This document shows, piece after piece, positions 33,171 to 40,957 of a stretch of DNA of 51,681 nucleotides. Every line of letters begins with the position of its first letter. Positions within the stretch are counted from its first letter, which is position 1. The stretch is taken from positions 1 to 51,681 of the forward strand of contig CAYXGV010000002.1 in the NCBI GenBank assembly GCA_964464685.1, written 5' to 3'. The notes under the pieces are model-generated. The model was not told the origin of the DNA. It did not search any database and saw only the letters and a program-made list of their open reading frames with translations. This DNA is from JABIBU01 sp964464685. Lineage in GTDB: Bacteria > Patescibacteriota > Patescibacteriia > Magasanikbacterales > UBA922. A program made the translations under genes and the position numbers.

Positions 33171-34150
33171 AAAACCACCCCCTGCTCTTTGGAAAAATGG
33201 GTAATTAGACGACGCAAAATCTCGTCAAAATCAATATTATACATTTTTAAAACATGACTAATGGCACAATCAGTTTCAATCGGACCAAAAGCTGGATTGG
33301 CATTGCAATCAATAAAAAAGTAACGACCCGATTCATCTAGCCTCACATCAAATTTGGCATAATCATCCATTTTCAAAATATCAAAAGCTGACCGAGCATA
33401 ATTTTCCAACATACCATGATTGGAAACTTTTTGATAATCATAACTATTTATCCCCTGCCACACTGCTTCAAAGGTCGCAATTTTAAATTTTTCTTCACTG
33501 GAATTAAATACTTTCTCGCCAATATAAACTTTTTTTACTGCCCCTTCCAAAACAAAAACGGTGAATTCTCTACCTACAATAAATTCTTCAACTACTACGG
33601 GTTGTTTGTAAATATTAATTAAACTTTTGAGACGAGTACGCAATTGAAACTCATTTTCGCTCACCGCAGTTTGATCTATAGCCACACTTCCATGCACTTC
33701 ATTCAACTTGGAAATTAAAGGAAACTTCAATTGAATATCCAAGGTATCATTGGGACTTTGAAATAATTGGTAACGGGGAATTGGCACACCAGCCTGTTCT
33801 AATAATTTTTTAGTTAAAAATTTATTAGAATTAATAGACAAACCCAACATACCCGTACCCAAATATGGTACATCCGTCAATTCTAAAGTCCCCGGAATTA
33901 CTGGCGACAATGGTTCCTTACCCCGAACTGAATCCACCAAATTGAAAACCAAATTTGGTTGATGAATTTTAAGCCAATCAGGTAGATTGCCATCACCTGG
34001 CGCCAAATCAACTTCATAACCCAATTTTTCCAAATATGGTTTAATTTTTTTTGCACGATCAAAAACTTCAGCCTCAGTAATATACTGGTCTTCAGTGGGA
34101 AAATATTCTCGTTTGGCTTCACTATATAAAATAGCAATTTTCATTTTCAT
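33167..34150 (-). CDS. D-Ala-D-Ala-ligase-like ATP-grasp enzyme (first of two)
   Basis: A 327-residue ATP-grasp ligase, related to but clearly diverged from the one at 31577. NLVFNLVDSVRGKEPLSPVIP near residue 70 and VPYLGTGMLGLSINSNKFLTKK near 95-115 set the Ddl-type N-terminal and central domains. The grasp core has PLISKLNEVHGSVAI, PVVVEEFIVGREFTVFVLEG and KFDVRLDESGRYFFIDCNANPAFG near the end, with the Mg-binding Asp and Asn. Two ATGs (34150 and 34144) could serve as start. It is the first gene after a structured leader with terminator, only about 13 nt before the start, so expression is probably attenuated. Its stop overlaps the GNAT start by 4 bp. Substrates are unknown; a two-ligase set could join two different amino acids. 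Confidence 0.85.
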   Translation of the reverse strand: MKMKIAILYSEAKREYFPTEDQYITEAEVFDRAKKIKPYLEKLGYEVDLAPGDGNLPDWLKIHQPNLVFNLVDSVRGKEPLSPVIPGTLELTDVPYLGTGMLGLSINSNKFLTKKLLEQAGVPIPRYQLFQSPNDTLDIQLKFPLISKLNEVHGSVAIDQTAVSENEFQLRTRLKSLINIYKQPVVVEEFIVGREFTVFVLEGAVKKVYIGEKVFNSSEEKFKIATFEAVWQGINSYDYQKVSNHGMLENYARSAFDILKMDDYAKFDVRLDESGRYFFIDCNANPAFGPIETDCAISHVLKMYNIDFDEILRRLITHFSKEQGVVL

Positions 34151-34163
34151 AAAAATAGATAAT

Positions 34164-34333
34164 CAACAACACAAAACCCAAGCTAACTCTATCTAGCTTG
34201 GGTCTCAATAAAAATTATTGTCTTAGGAAAAGGATCCTCAGTATTACAGACCAATAGGTCCATAGATGATAATTGGGTAAATTTACCCCGGTCGCCCAAG
34301 AATGTTACCCGGACGGAAGAAACTTTGTGTTTC
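34164..34333 (-). ncRNA. Structured leader RNA / candidate riboswitch-type attenuator
   Basis: About 170 nt run from a good promoter to a terminator that ends just before the ATG at 34150, with no other promoter in between. On the minus strand I can pair GAAAC/GTTTC (start), GGGTAAA/TTTACCC (middle), GACC/GGTC, and CAATAA/TTATTG before the terminator. A CTTGGG word in the middle (about 34294-34299) is complementary to CCCAAG in the 5' arm of the terminator, so an antiterminator can be drawn. No known riboswitch consensus fits (lysine, SAM, TPP, T-box and glycine were considered). A stand-alone small RNA is the alternative. Confidence 0.5.
34175..34203 (-). terminator. Terminator hairpin just upstream of the ATP-grasp/GNAT operon
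   Basis: ACCCAAGCTA and TAGCTTGGGT are exact 10-bp complements around an 8-nt loop; TTTTGTGTTG follows on the minus strand. It ends about 20 nt before the ATG of the first ATP-grasp gene. Confidence 0.85.
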
Positions 34334-34339
34334 GCTAAT

Positions 34340-34367
34340 ATTATACTACTTCTATAGTTGTAGTCAA
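34340..34367 (-). promoter_or_regulatory. Promoter of the leader RNA and ATP-grasp/GNAT operon
   Basis: On the minus strand, TTGACT (34362-34367), 16 bp and TATAAT (34340-34345). The predicted start at about 34333 is the first base of the leader's 5' hairpin region. Confidence 0.8.
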
Positions 34368-34455
34368 GAAAATTGGGGTGTGCATAAATATGCAGTTAGC
34401 AGTTTTCAGCCTGTCTGCCGATGAGGTAGAATAGCAAATAACAACAAAATAGGAT

Positions 34456-34489
34456 TATTCCTTATTCCTTACTCTTTATTCCTTATTTT
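34456..34489. repeat. ATTCCTT heptamer array at the ileS end
   Basis: ATTCCTT words occur four times with slight change in 34 bp across the end of ileS. The same array lies over the end of the SIMPL-protein gene (37561-37590). Confidence 0.75.
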
Positions 34490-37331
34490 TCACCGCAATT
34501 AACACTTCTTTTCCATCAATCTTCTTTGCCACATCATCAGATTCTTCTATTTTTATTTTTTCATGGATCAATTCCTTTGCTAAAACCTGTTTTTTTATTT
34601 CTTCGCCATATTCATCAAATACAGATTTTAATAACTCATCCTCAACATAATATTCCACTACCACAACATCGGCAATTGTTAATCCTTGATCTTTTCGCAT
34701 CTGATTTATTGTCCGAACTATTTCACGAACCAGACCTTCTTTTTTGAGTTCTTCGGTAATTTCTGTATTTAATCCGATTTTCAAATTTTCATCTTCCTTC
34801 ACAATCACATTATCTCCATTTATATCCTTATCTCCATTTATATCCACATTTTTAACATTCAACTCATCAGCAATAATACTTACCATATTTTCTTGTAACT
34901 TATAACCTACAACTTGTAACAAAGACAATGGTTGACGAACAGGAATCCCAGATTCTTTTCTTAACGCATGTCCCATCTCCACGATCTTTCTTGTAATATC
35001 CATATCATTTATCACTTTATCATCTATCATTTTTTCATCAACTTTGGGCCACGTCTCCAAATGAACACTTTCCATTTCTCCGCCTACTTCTTTATATATA
35101 CTTTCTGAAATAAACGGCGTAAACGGTGCCATAACTTTTGAAAGAGTTAAAAGTACCTCACGCAAAGTTGAGAGGGCAAATTGTTTGTCTTCTTCGTTCT
35201 CACCCTTAAATCTATCACGACTACGGCGAACATACCATGTAGAAAGTTCGTCAATAAAATCTTTAATTGGTCGGCCAGCTCGAACAGTATCATAAGTATC
35301 CATATGTTCTGTCACTTCACCTACTAGCACATTTAATTTGGCCAAGATCCACTTGTCCAAAATATTTTTACTATTTTCTGCTTTGATATTATCATTATAT
35401 TCACTAGCGTACATTGTATAAAATGAAAGTATATTATCGAAAATATTCATAACCTTATTATACACATCACGTACTTCTCGATCGTTGAAGTATAGATTTT
35501 CGGCCTGCATCACAACTGAAGTCATAAGATAATAACGCAAAGCATCTACACCAAATTCATCAATAATTTTCCATGGATCCGTATAATTCATTTTTGATTT
35601 GGATAATTTTTCACCTTTGTCATTGAGAATCGTACCAGTACAAACTACATTTTCAAAACTTATATCATCAAACAAAAGTACAGCCATAACATGCATATAG
35701 TAAAACCACGCGCGAGTTTGGGCAATATATTCAGCAATATATTGACCAGGAAAACGTTTTTTGAATGTTTCCACATTTTCAAATGGATAATGAAACTCCG
35801 CAAACGGCATACTAGCTGACTCAACCCAACAATCAATTACTTCCGGAATCCTGGTCATTTGTCCTCCACACTTATCACATTTTAATTTAATTTTATCAGC
35901 TAGATGTTTATGCAAGTCCATCTCTTCTACTTTATCGGTCTTGTAAACTTCATCAAAGTTAGTGGCTTTGGCTTTTAACTCGGCCACACTACCAATACAA
36001 ACCTTGTGATCACAATCTTTGTTATCACATTTCCAAAATGGCAAGGGTGTCGCCCAAAAACGATTACGAGAAATATTCCAATCTGGGGCTGTTTCCAAAA
36101 TATTCAAGAAGCGCCCATGTTTCAAATGATCTGGAAACCAATTTATTTTTTCATTCAACTTAATTAGCTTATCTTTAATTTTTTGAATATCAACAAACCA
36201 AGCTGAAATAGCATTATAAAAAAGCTGGGTATCACACCGCCAACAATGTGGATAGGAGTGGGTGTGTTGTTCTCGGCTAAACAATAAACTACGACTTTCT
36301 AAATCAGCCTTAATATCTTTTTCTGCACCTTTAAAATATTTGCCCTTAATTAATTCTGGAGACAAATCATTAAAATGTCCCTTATTATCTAAAAGTGGTA
36401 CAACTGGTAAATCACGTTGTAATCCTAAATTATAATCATCCTCACCATAAACAACTGCCGTGTGAACTATACCGGTTCCCTCTTCAGTAGTAACAAAATC
36501 AGCCTCGGTCACATACCAAGCTTTTTTACCTGTCTCATGAATTGCGACGATATCGAATAATGGTTCGTATTCCAAACCTATCAACTGCGATCCTTTCATA
36601 TCTTGTATTAAAGTATAGTGTTTGCTTTTCATAACTTCTGGTAATCTCTCTTTAGCAACAATAAAATACTCCTTTTCAGATTCTACCAAACTATAAGTCA
36701 ATTCTCTCCCCACTGTCAAAGCAACATTACCCGGTAAAGTCCACGGCGTAGTTGTCCAAGCCAACATAAAGGTATTGGCTGGCAAATTATGCTTTTCTGG
36801 ATCTTTTATTTTAAACTTAACAGTCACTGTCTCTTCGGTAATATCTTTATAACTATCATCCATAGCAATCTCGGCCTTACTCACCGGAGTTTCACACCGT
36901 GGACAATACATAAGAACTTTTCGGCCTTCATAAATCAGACCTTTTTCCCAAATAGTTTTTAGAGACCACCAAACTGACTCCATATAGGTAGAATCCATTG
37001 TTTTATAAGCATTATCAAACTCAACCCAACGACCAATACGATTGATCATTTTTTTCCAGTCCTGTGTATATGTTAAAACTTTTGACTGACAAGTCTCATT
37101 AAATTTATCTACTCCCAATTTTTCTTCAATATCTTTTTTTCCAGAAACCTTCAGCTCCTTCTCAACAATATTTTCAATGGGTAAACCATGACAATCCCAA
37201 CCCCAGCGACGACGTACTTGGTAACCTTTCATAGTCATATATCTTGGCACCACATCTTTAATCACTGAGCTCAAAATATGCCCATAATGTGGTAAACCAG
37301 TAGCAAAAGGAGGCCCGTCGTAAAATACATA
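34476..37331 (-). CDS. ileS: Isoleucyl-tRNA synthetase, eukaryotic-type (start lost in gap)
   Basis: A class I synthetase that charges tRNA-Ile and edits valine. About 950 residues are visible. YVFYDGPPFATGLPHYGH is the first visible part and holds the HIGH-type motif as HYGH, as in eukaryotic-like (type 2) IleRS. Editing-domain TTTPWTLPGN and GTGIVHTAVVYGEDDY follow. GEKLSKSKMNYTDP near residue 630 is the KMSKS site. CPRCETPVSKAE and KCDKCGGQMTRIPEVIDCW are zinc-ribbon-like. The first 40 or so residues lie in the 100-N gap; sequence beyond the gap is a promoter, not coding, so the apparent N-terminus read through the N run is false. An 18-bp tandem duplication near the C-terminus (34810-34845) repeats the hexapeptide DINGDK. 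Confidence 0.95.
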   Translation of the reverse strand, partial: YVFYDGPPFATGLPHYGHILSSVIKDVVPRYMTMKGYQVRRRWGWDCHGLPIENIVEKELKVSGKKDIEEKLGVDKFNETCQSKVLTYTQDWKKMINRIGRWVEFDNAYKTMDSTYMESVWWSLKTIWEKGLIYEGRKVLMYCPRCETPVSKAEIAMDDSYKDITEETVTVKFKIKDPEKHNLPANTFMLAWTTTPWTLPGNVALTVGRELTYSLVESEKEYFIVAKERLPEVMKSKHYTLIQDMKGSQLIGLEYEPLFDIVAIHETGKKAWYVTEADFVTTEEGTGIVHTAVVYGEDDYNLGLQRDLPVVPLLDNKGHFNDLSPELIKGKYFKGAEKDIKADLESRSLLFSREQHTHSYPHCWRCDTQLFYNAISAWFVDIQKIKDKLIKLNEKINWFPDHLKHGRFLNILETAPDWNISRNRFWATPLPFWKCDNKDCDHKVCIGSVAELKAKATNFDEVYKTDKVEEMDLHKHLADKIKLKCDKCGGQMTRIPEVIDCWVESASMPFAEFHYPFENVETFKKRFPGQYIAEYIAQTRAWFYYMHVMAVLLFDDISFENVVCTGTILNDKGEKLSKSKMNYTDPWKIIDEFGVDALRYYLMTSVVMQAENLYFNDREVRDVYNKVMNIFDNILSFYTMYASEYNDNIKAENSKNILDKWILAKLNVLVGEVTEHMDTYDTVRAGRPIKDFIDELSTWYVRRSRDRFKGENEEDKQFALSTLREVLLTLSKVMAPFTPFISESIYKEVGGEMESVHLETWPKVDEKMIDDKVINDMDITRKIVEMGHALRKESGIPVRQPLSLLQVVGYKLQENMVSIIADELNVKNVDINGDKDINGDNVIVKEDENLKIGLNTEITEELKKEGLVREIVRTINQMRKDQGLTIADVVVVEYYVEDELLKSVFDEYGEEIKKQVLAKELIHEKIKIEESDDVAKKIDGKEVLIAVKNKE
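34810..34845. repeat. 18-bp perfect tandem duplication in ileS
   Basis: TTATCTCCATTTATATCC occurs twice in a row (34810-34827, 34828-34845) and encodes a duplicated DINGDK hexapeptide. The length keeps the frame. Confidence 0.92.
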
Positions 37332-37431
37332 NNNNNNNNNNNNNNNNNNNNNNNNNNNNNNNNNNNNNNNNNNNNNNNNNNNNNNNNNNNNNNNNNNNNN
37401 NNNNNNNNNNNNNNNNNNNNNNNNNNNNNNN
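37332..37431. other. Assembly gap (100 N) hiding the ileS start
   Basis: The flanks are not duplicated. By comparison with type 2 IleRS, at least about 120 coding bases plus a 5' leader are missing, so 100 is a placeholder. Confidence 0.85.
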
Positions 37432-37448
37432 TTTATAATTGTATTTAG

Positions 37449-37477
37449 ATTATAACCTGATTTAAATATTTTGTCAA
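37449..37477 (-). promoter_or_regulatory. Consensus promoter upstream of ileS
   Basis: On the minus strand, TTGACA (37472-37477), 17 bp and TATAAT (37449-37454). The match is perfect, which shows that the region right of the gap is upstream DNA of ileS. Confidence 0.93.
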
Positions 37478-37530
37478 TAACCACTAATCTTAACCTGTTT
37501 GCCGACAGGCAGGCACCAATCTACACTAAT

Positions 37531-37556
37531 AAAAAAACCCGCCATTTCTGACGGGT
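37531..37556 (-). terminator. Terminator after the SIMPL-domain gene
   Basis: On the minus strand, ACCCGTCAGAAATGGCGGGT is followed by TTTTTTT. It lies 30 bp after the stop of the SIMPL gene and upstream of the ileS promoter. Confidence 0.85.
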
Positions 37557-37560
37557 CATT

Positions 37561-37590
37561 TATTCCTTGTTCCTTACTCCTTATTCCTTA
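37561..37590. repeat. ATTCCTT heptamer array at the SIMPL gene end
   Basis: ATTCCTT/GTTCCTT/ACTCCTT words in tandem across 30 bp, overlapping the stop codon. See the copy at 34456-34489. Confidence 0.75.
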
Positions 37591-38436
37591 ACGTATCTCA
37601 AACGTCACCGCCACATTCATCACCACATCTGTACTACCAGCTTGAACACTTGGTGCTGACCCACCACCCAAACCATAGGCAGCTTTGGCATAAGAATCTT
37701 CGTAATAAGGCATACCATTGTCACCAGCCACATATTCATTATAGGAAACCACTTTTATAATTTGAATACCCAAGGAATCGGCTAACATTTTAGTTTTTTC
37801 CCCAACTTTTTCTAATGCCTTTTCTCTAGCCTGATTTTTATAAATTTCATCATCATCAATAGTAAACTCAATTCCACTAACGCTATTAACTCCAACTGTA
37901 CCAGCGAGAGCCAAAACATCACTTGCTTTTTCTAAATCTCTAATTTTCACCTTTAAACTTTGGTGAACTTCGTAACCATCTAATACCTGTCCATCAGCTT
38001 CAGTATAATTATAATGAGGATAAATATTATAATTCAATGTTTGCAAATCACCTTCGGCAATTTCCATTTTTTTCAATTCGGCAGTTAAATTGTTCATTAC
38101 CAAAGTATTCTTTTCTTGAGCCTCGGCCACAGTCTTGCCCTCGGCAATCATTCCCATAGTAGTGACGGCGATATCGGGAGTCGCTGTCACCTTGCCTTCG
38201 GCTTCAACTGTAATTGTTCTTTCCATTTTATCAGCCTGACCAATGAAATAATACTGTTGTAAATTATTGCGAATCATAGAACCTACCAAAACAATCGCAT
38301 AAACCAAAAGAATTCCGAGCAGGGTAATAAAAATTTTCTTCACCATCTCACCACAGTTACATTTTGCAAATGTGCAACAAGATTTTTTTTCTGGCATCAT
38401 CATTGTTGGCTCAGCCATTTTGTTTTTGACAGGCAT
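37588..38436 (-). CDS. SIMPL-domain (DUF541) membrane-anchored protein
   Basis: A 282-residue protein with a short cytoplasmic N-terminus containing a Cys-rich patch (CCTFAKCNCGEM), one transmembrane helix at about residues 33-55 (IFITLLGILLVYAIVLVGSM) and an extracytoplasmic SIMPL domain. TITVEAEGKVTATPDIAVTT near residue 73 is the characteristic start of that domain, and QAREKALEKVGEKTKMLADSLGI near 210 the long helix. SIMPL proteins form ring-like assemblies and are tied to oxidative-stress and envelope functions in some bacteria, but mechanism is unclear. It is a single-gene unit with a terminator. Its upstream spacer consists of AAAGTTTATAAAGT repeats. Function beyond surface location is not assigned. 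Confidence 0.88.
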   Translation of the reverse strand: MPVKNKMAEPTMMMPEKKSCCTFAKCNCGEMVKKIFITLLGILLVYAIVLVGSMIRNNLQQYYFIGQADKMERTITVEAEGKVTATPDIAVTTMGMIAEGKTVAEAQEKNTLVMNNLTAELKKMEIAEGDLQTLNYNIYPHYNYTEADGQVLDGYEVHQSLKVKIRDLEKASDVLALAGTVGVNSVSGIEFTIDDDEIYKNQAREKALEKVGEKTKMLADSLGIQIIKVVSYNEYVAGDNGMPYYEDSYAKAAYGLGGGSAPSVQAGSTDVVMNVAVTFEIR

Positions 38437-38448
38437 AAAACTAAGTTT

Positions 38449-38525
38449 AAAAGTTAAAAAGTTTTTAAAGTTATAAAGTACTTTACGAACTTTATAACTT
38501 TACAAACTTTACAAACTTTACAAAC
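38449..38525. repeat. AAAGTTTATAAAGT / ACTTTATAACTTT inverted word array
   Basis: AAAGTTATAAAGT words at the left are followed by ACTTTATAACTTTACAAACTTT words at the right, so the spacer can fold back. The last part has three ACTTTACAA 9-mers. The same words occur at 39874-39912, 50321-50375 and 50703-50738. Confidence 0.75.
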
Positions 38526-38543
38526 TATATTATACCACACTTT

Positions 38544-39458
38544 TTATTTTTTTGTAATAGCTTTTATTCCTGGCAATTCTTTTCCACTCAAAAACTCAAG
38601 CATTGCACCACCACCAGTGGAAATTAAATCAACATATTCACTCATCCCCACCATATCCATTGATTGTAANNNNNNNNNNNNNNNNNNNNNNNNNNNNNNN
38701 NNNNNNNNNNNNNNNNNNNNNNNNNNNNNNNNNNNNNNNNNNNNNNNNNNNNNNNNNNNNNNNNNNNNNTAATCTGATTTTGGAAGTAAATTTTTTATTA
38801 CAGGAATTTTTGTTTCCATCTTTGCCCCACCCAAAACAACCACAAATGGACTTTCCGGATTTTCCAAAACACGACTCAAACCTTTGATTTCTTTTTCTAA
38901 TAATAACCCTGCATAACTTGGTAAATAATTGGCAACGCCAGTAACCGACGCACTATCTCTGTGAGCAACCGCAAAACCATCAAGAACAAAAACATCAGCT
39001 AGTTCTGACAATTTTTTACTAAAATCATTTTGATCTTTGGCCTCATCAACAAAAAAACGAATATTTTCGAGCATCAAAATTCGTCCTGCTTTCATTTTCA
39101 CAATTTCCTTTTTCACTATATCAAAATATTTTGGTAATTGGTAATTGGTAATTGGTAATTGTTTAAAAATTTCCTGCCTGCCGGTAGGCACGGCAAATTT
39201 CAAATTCAAAATTTTTTTCAACTCATCAGCAACAGGTTGCAATGAAAGTTTTTTATCTACCCCTTCTGGTCTCCCCACATGAGTAACCAAAATAACTTTG
39301 GCTTTTTTTTCAATCAAATATTGTATAGTTGGTAATGATGCCAAAAGTCTAGAATTATCTAATACTTTTTTACCTTTCATTGGCACATTAAAATCAACTC
39401 GCATCAAAACAGTTTTATTTTCTAAATTGCGGATTTGTTTAAGAGTTTTTAATTGCAT
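38544..39458 (-). CDS. pgk: Phosphoglycerate kinase, interrupted by assembly gap
   Basis: The kinase that makes ATP and 3-phosphoglycerate from 1,3-bisphosphoglycerate. NKTVLMRVDFNVPMKGKKVLDNSRL near the start is the substrate-binding N-domain. KVILVTHVGRPEGVDKKLSL and RILMLENIRF follow, and VVLGGAKMETKIPVIKNLLPKSD precedes the gap. DLISTGGGAMLEFLSGKELPGIKAI is the C-terminal nucleotide-site part. About 125 residues between are absent, so the gap is far larger than its 100 N, near 375 bp. Two repeats lie in frame in the N-domain: GGTAATT x4 (39133-39160) and a GGCAGGCA-type palindrome (39175-39190), together coding TGRQEIFKQLPITNYQLP. The region belongs to the glycolytic set with gap downstream in the list. 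Confidence 0.93.
   Translation of the reverse strand: MQLKTLKQIRNLENKTVLMRVDFNVPMKGKKVLDNSRLLASLPTIQYLIEKKAKVILVTHVGRPEGVDKKLSLQPVADELKKILNLKFAVPTGRQEIFKQLPITNYQLPKYFDIVKKEIVKMKAGRILMLENIRFFVDEAKDQNDFSKKLSELADVFVLDGFAVAHRDSASVTGVANYLPSYAGLLLEKEIKGLSRVLENPESPFVVVLGGAKMETKIPVIKNLLPKSDXXXXXXXXXXXXXXXXXXXXXXXXXXXXXXXXXXLQSMDMVGMSEYVDLISTGGGAMLEFLSGKELPGIKAITKK
38670..38769. other. Assembly gap (100 N) within pgk
   Basis: The flanks are not duplicated. The conserved C-domain of the kinase between KSD and the GGGAMLEF region is missing, about 125 residues, so the true gap should be near 375 bp. Confidence 0.88.
39133..39190. repeat. GGTAATT x4 array and TGCCTGCCGGTAGGCA palindrome within pgk
   Basis: Four exact 7-bp copies (39133-39160) are followed 14 bp later by a TGCCT...AGGCA palindrome (39175-39190). 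The pair encodes an extra loop in the N-domain. Confidence 0.9.
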
Positions 39459-39541
39459 AAAATTATTATTCGGATATCCGGATAATCCAGATTTACAGAT
39501 AAACGAAATTTACGGATTATTCGTATTATATTTTTTATAAT

Positions 39542-39868
39542 TTAAAACTCTGCTAATTCGTGATCTTCTTTATAAATTTTGGCATGGATATCACTAGTGT
39601 GAAACCAATATCGTGTAAAACATTCACTACATTCACAAATAACCGCCATCCTTCTTCCATCATTTACATATGGAGCTTTCTTTACACCAATTATCTCATT
39701 ATTGGAGGCAAACTTGCTACTCCTTGAACACTCAGAATTTTCACAACCACACCGCATACTATGAGGTAAACTTGATGGGTGTCCTTCTCCCCAACTTAAT
39801 TCCAATTCACTTAACTCTCTCTCTCTCTTTATTTCTTCTCCCCCTCCTCTATTTTCACTTTCTGACAT
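39542..39868 (-). CDS. Uncharacterised small Cys-rich (zinc-ribbon-like) protein
   Basis: A 108-residue protein I do not recognise. The N-terminal 35 residues are Glu/Arg/Ser-rich and look disordered. A first Cys set, RCGCENSECSRSS near residue 40, and a second, VICECSECFTRYWFH near 77-90, are the spacing of a two-knuckle metal site, probably zinc. IIGVKKAPYVNDGRRM lies between the knuckles. Such ribbons often bind nucleic acid or protein, but nothing more can be said. It lies between gap and pgk on the same strand, with AAAGTTTATAAAGT-type repeats on the gap side. The start at 39868 is the only ATG in frame before the Cys region. Confidence 0.65.
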   Translation of the reverse strand: MSESENRGGGEEIKRERELSELELSWGEGHPSSLPHSMRCGCENSECSRSSKFASNNEIIGVKKAPYVNDGRRMAVICECSECFTRYWFHTSDIHAKIYKEDHELAEF

Positions 39869-39913
39869 AATAAAAAACTTTATGAACTTTAAAGACTTTA
39901 TGGACTTTATGGA

Positions 39914-40921
39914 CTATTTCGCAAACAACCCCACCATCTCCACCAATCGATGTGAATAACCCATTTCATTATCATACCACGCCACAACTTTAACTAAATT
40001 ACCGCCAACCACATTGGTTAATTCCAAATCAACAATTGAAGAATAAGAATTACCAACATAGTCTGATGACACTAGTGGTTCAGTGGTACAAGTTAGAATG
40101 CCTTTGAAGCGAGGGGTTTTGGAAGCTTTAATTAACGCATTATTTATTTGTTCTTTGGTGACGTCTTTTTTCAAAACAACTGTAATATCTGACAACGAAC
40201 AAGTTGGCACTGGCACACGAAAAGCAACACCATCAAAAACACCTTGCAAATTTGGTTTTACTTCACCAACTGCTTTGGCAGCACCAGTTGAAGTTGGAAT
40301 AATATTTTCTGCAGCAGCTCGTGCGCGACGTAAATCTTTGTGTGGACCATCTTGCAAATTTTGATCAGATGTATAACCATGAACTGTGCTCATCATGCCT
40401 TTTTCAATCCCAAAAGTTTCATCTAATACCGCCATGACAGGAGCAATACAATTGGTAGTACAAGAAGCATTGTTGATTATTTTGGCTTTTTCTTGTTTTA
40501 CTTTGCCACAATTTACTCCACGAACATAAGTAGGAACATCACCACCCTTGGCTGGAGCAGAAATAATAACTTTTTTTGCACCAGCTTTCAAGTGTAAACC
40601 AGCCCCGTCTTTGTCACGAAATATTCCAGTACATTCTATCACCACATCAACTTTTAATTTTTTCCATGGCAACATTGATGGATCTTTGATTGCAAAAACT
40701 GGGATTTTTTTGCCATTTACAATAATATTTTTGTCATCAAATGATACTTTTTTCTTGTATTCCTCATAAGCTGTATCATATTTTAATAAATGTGCCAAAG
40801 TCTTGGTATCGGTCAGATCATTGATAGCCACTACTTGTAAATTCTTTTTTTCCAAAGCCAACTTGAATACATGACGACCAATCCGGCCAAAGCCGTTGAT
40901 AGCGATATTTATTTTTTTCAT
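39914..40921 (-). CDS. gap: Glyceraldehyde-3-phosphate dehydrogenase
   Basis: A 335-residue type I GAPDH, oxidising glyceraldehyde 3-phosphate with NAD to 1,3-bisphosphoglycerate. The start at 40921 gives MKKINIAINGFGRIGRHVFK with the NAD loop; the frame extends upstream only through a dispersed repeat and that part is not real. NDLTDTKTLAHLLKYDT carries the adenosine-binding Asp. INNASCTTNCIAP near residue 150 holds the catalytic Cys. HGYTSDQNLQDGPHKDLRRARAAAENIIP is the His/phosphate-binding region (residues about 175-205), and VAWYDNEMGYSHRLVE ends the protein. No inserted repeat is seen. It is separated from pgk by the small Cys-rich gene. Confidence 0.97.
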   Translation of the reverse strand: MKKINIAINGFGRIGRHVFKLALEKKNLQVVAINDLTDTKTLAHLLKYDTAYEEYKKKVSFDDKNIIVNGKKIPVFAIKDPSMLPWKKLKVDVVIECTGIFRDKDGAGLHLKAGAKKVIISAPAKGGDVPTYVRGVNCGKVKQEKAKIINNASCTTNCIAPVMAVLDETFGIEKGMMSTVHGYTSDQNLQDGPHKDLRRARAAAENIIPTSTGAAKAVGEVKPNLQGVFDGVAFRVPVPTCSLSDITVVLKKDVTKEQINNALIKASKTPRFKGILTCTTEPLVSSDYVGNSYSSIVDLELTNVVGGNLVKVVAWYDNEMGYSHRLVEMVGLFAK

Positions 40922-40957
40922 ATATCTATGATTTAAAAATTTATTAATAATAAAATG

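Noticed and set aside
34175..34333. Lysine riboswitch or T-box upstream of the ATP-grasp operon
   Set aside because: I looked for the lysine-box and T-box consensus words and did not find them; kept as an unclassified leader.
38544..39458. Truncated pgk pseudogene
   Set aside because: The missing part coincides with an N gap and both flanking halves are conserved, so the loss is an assembly effect.
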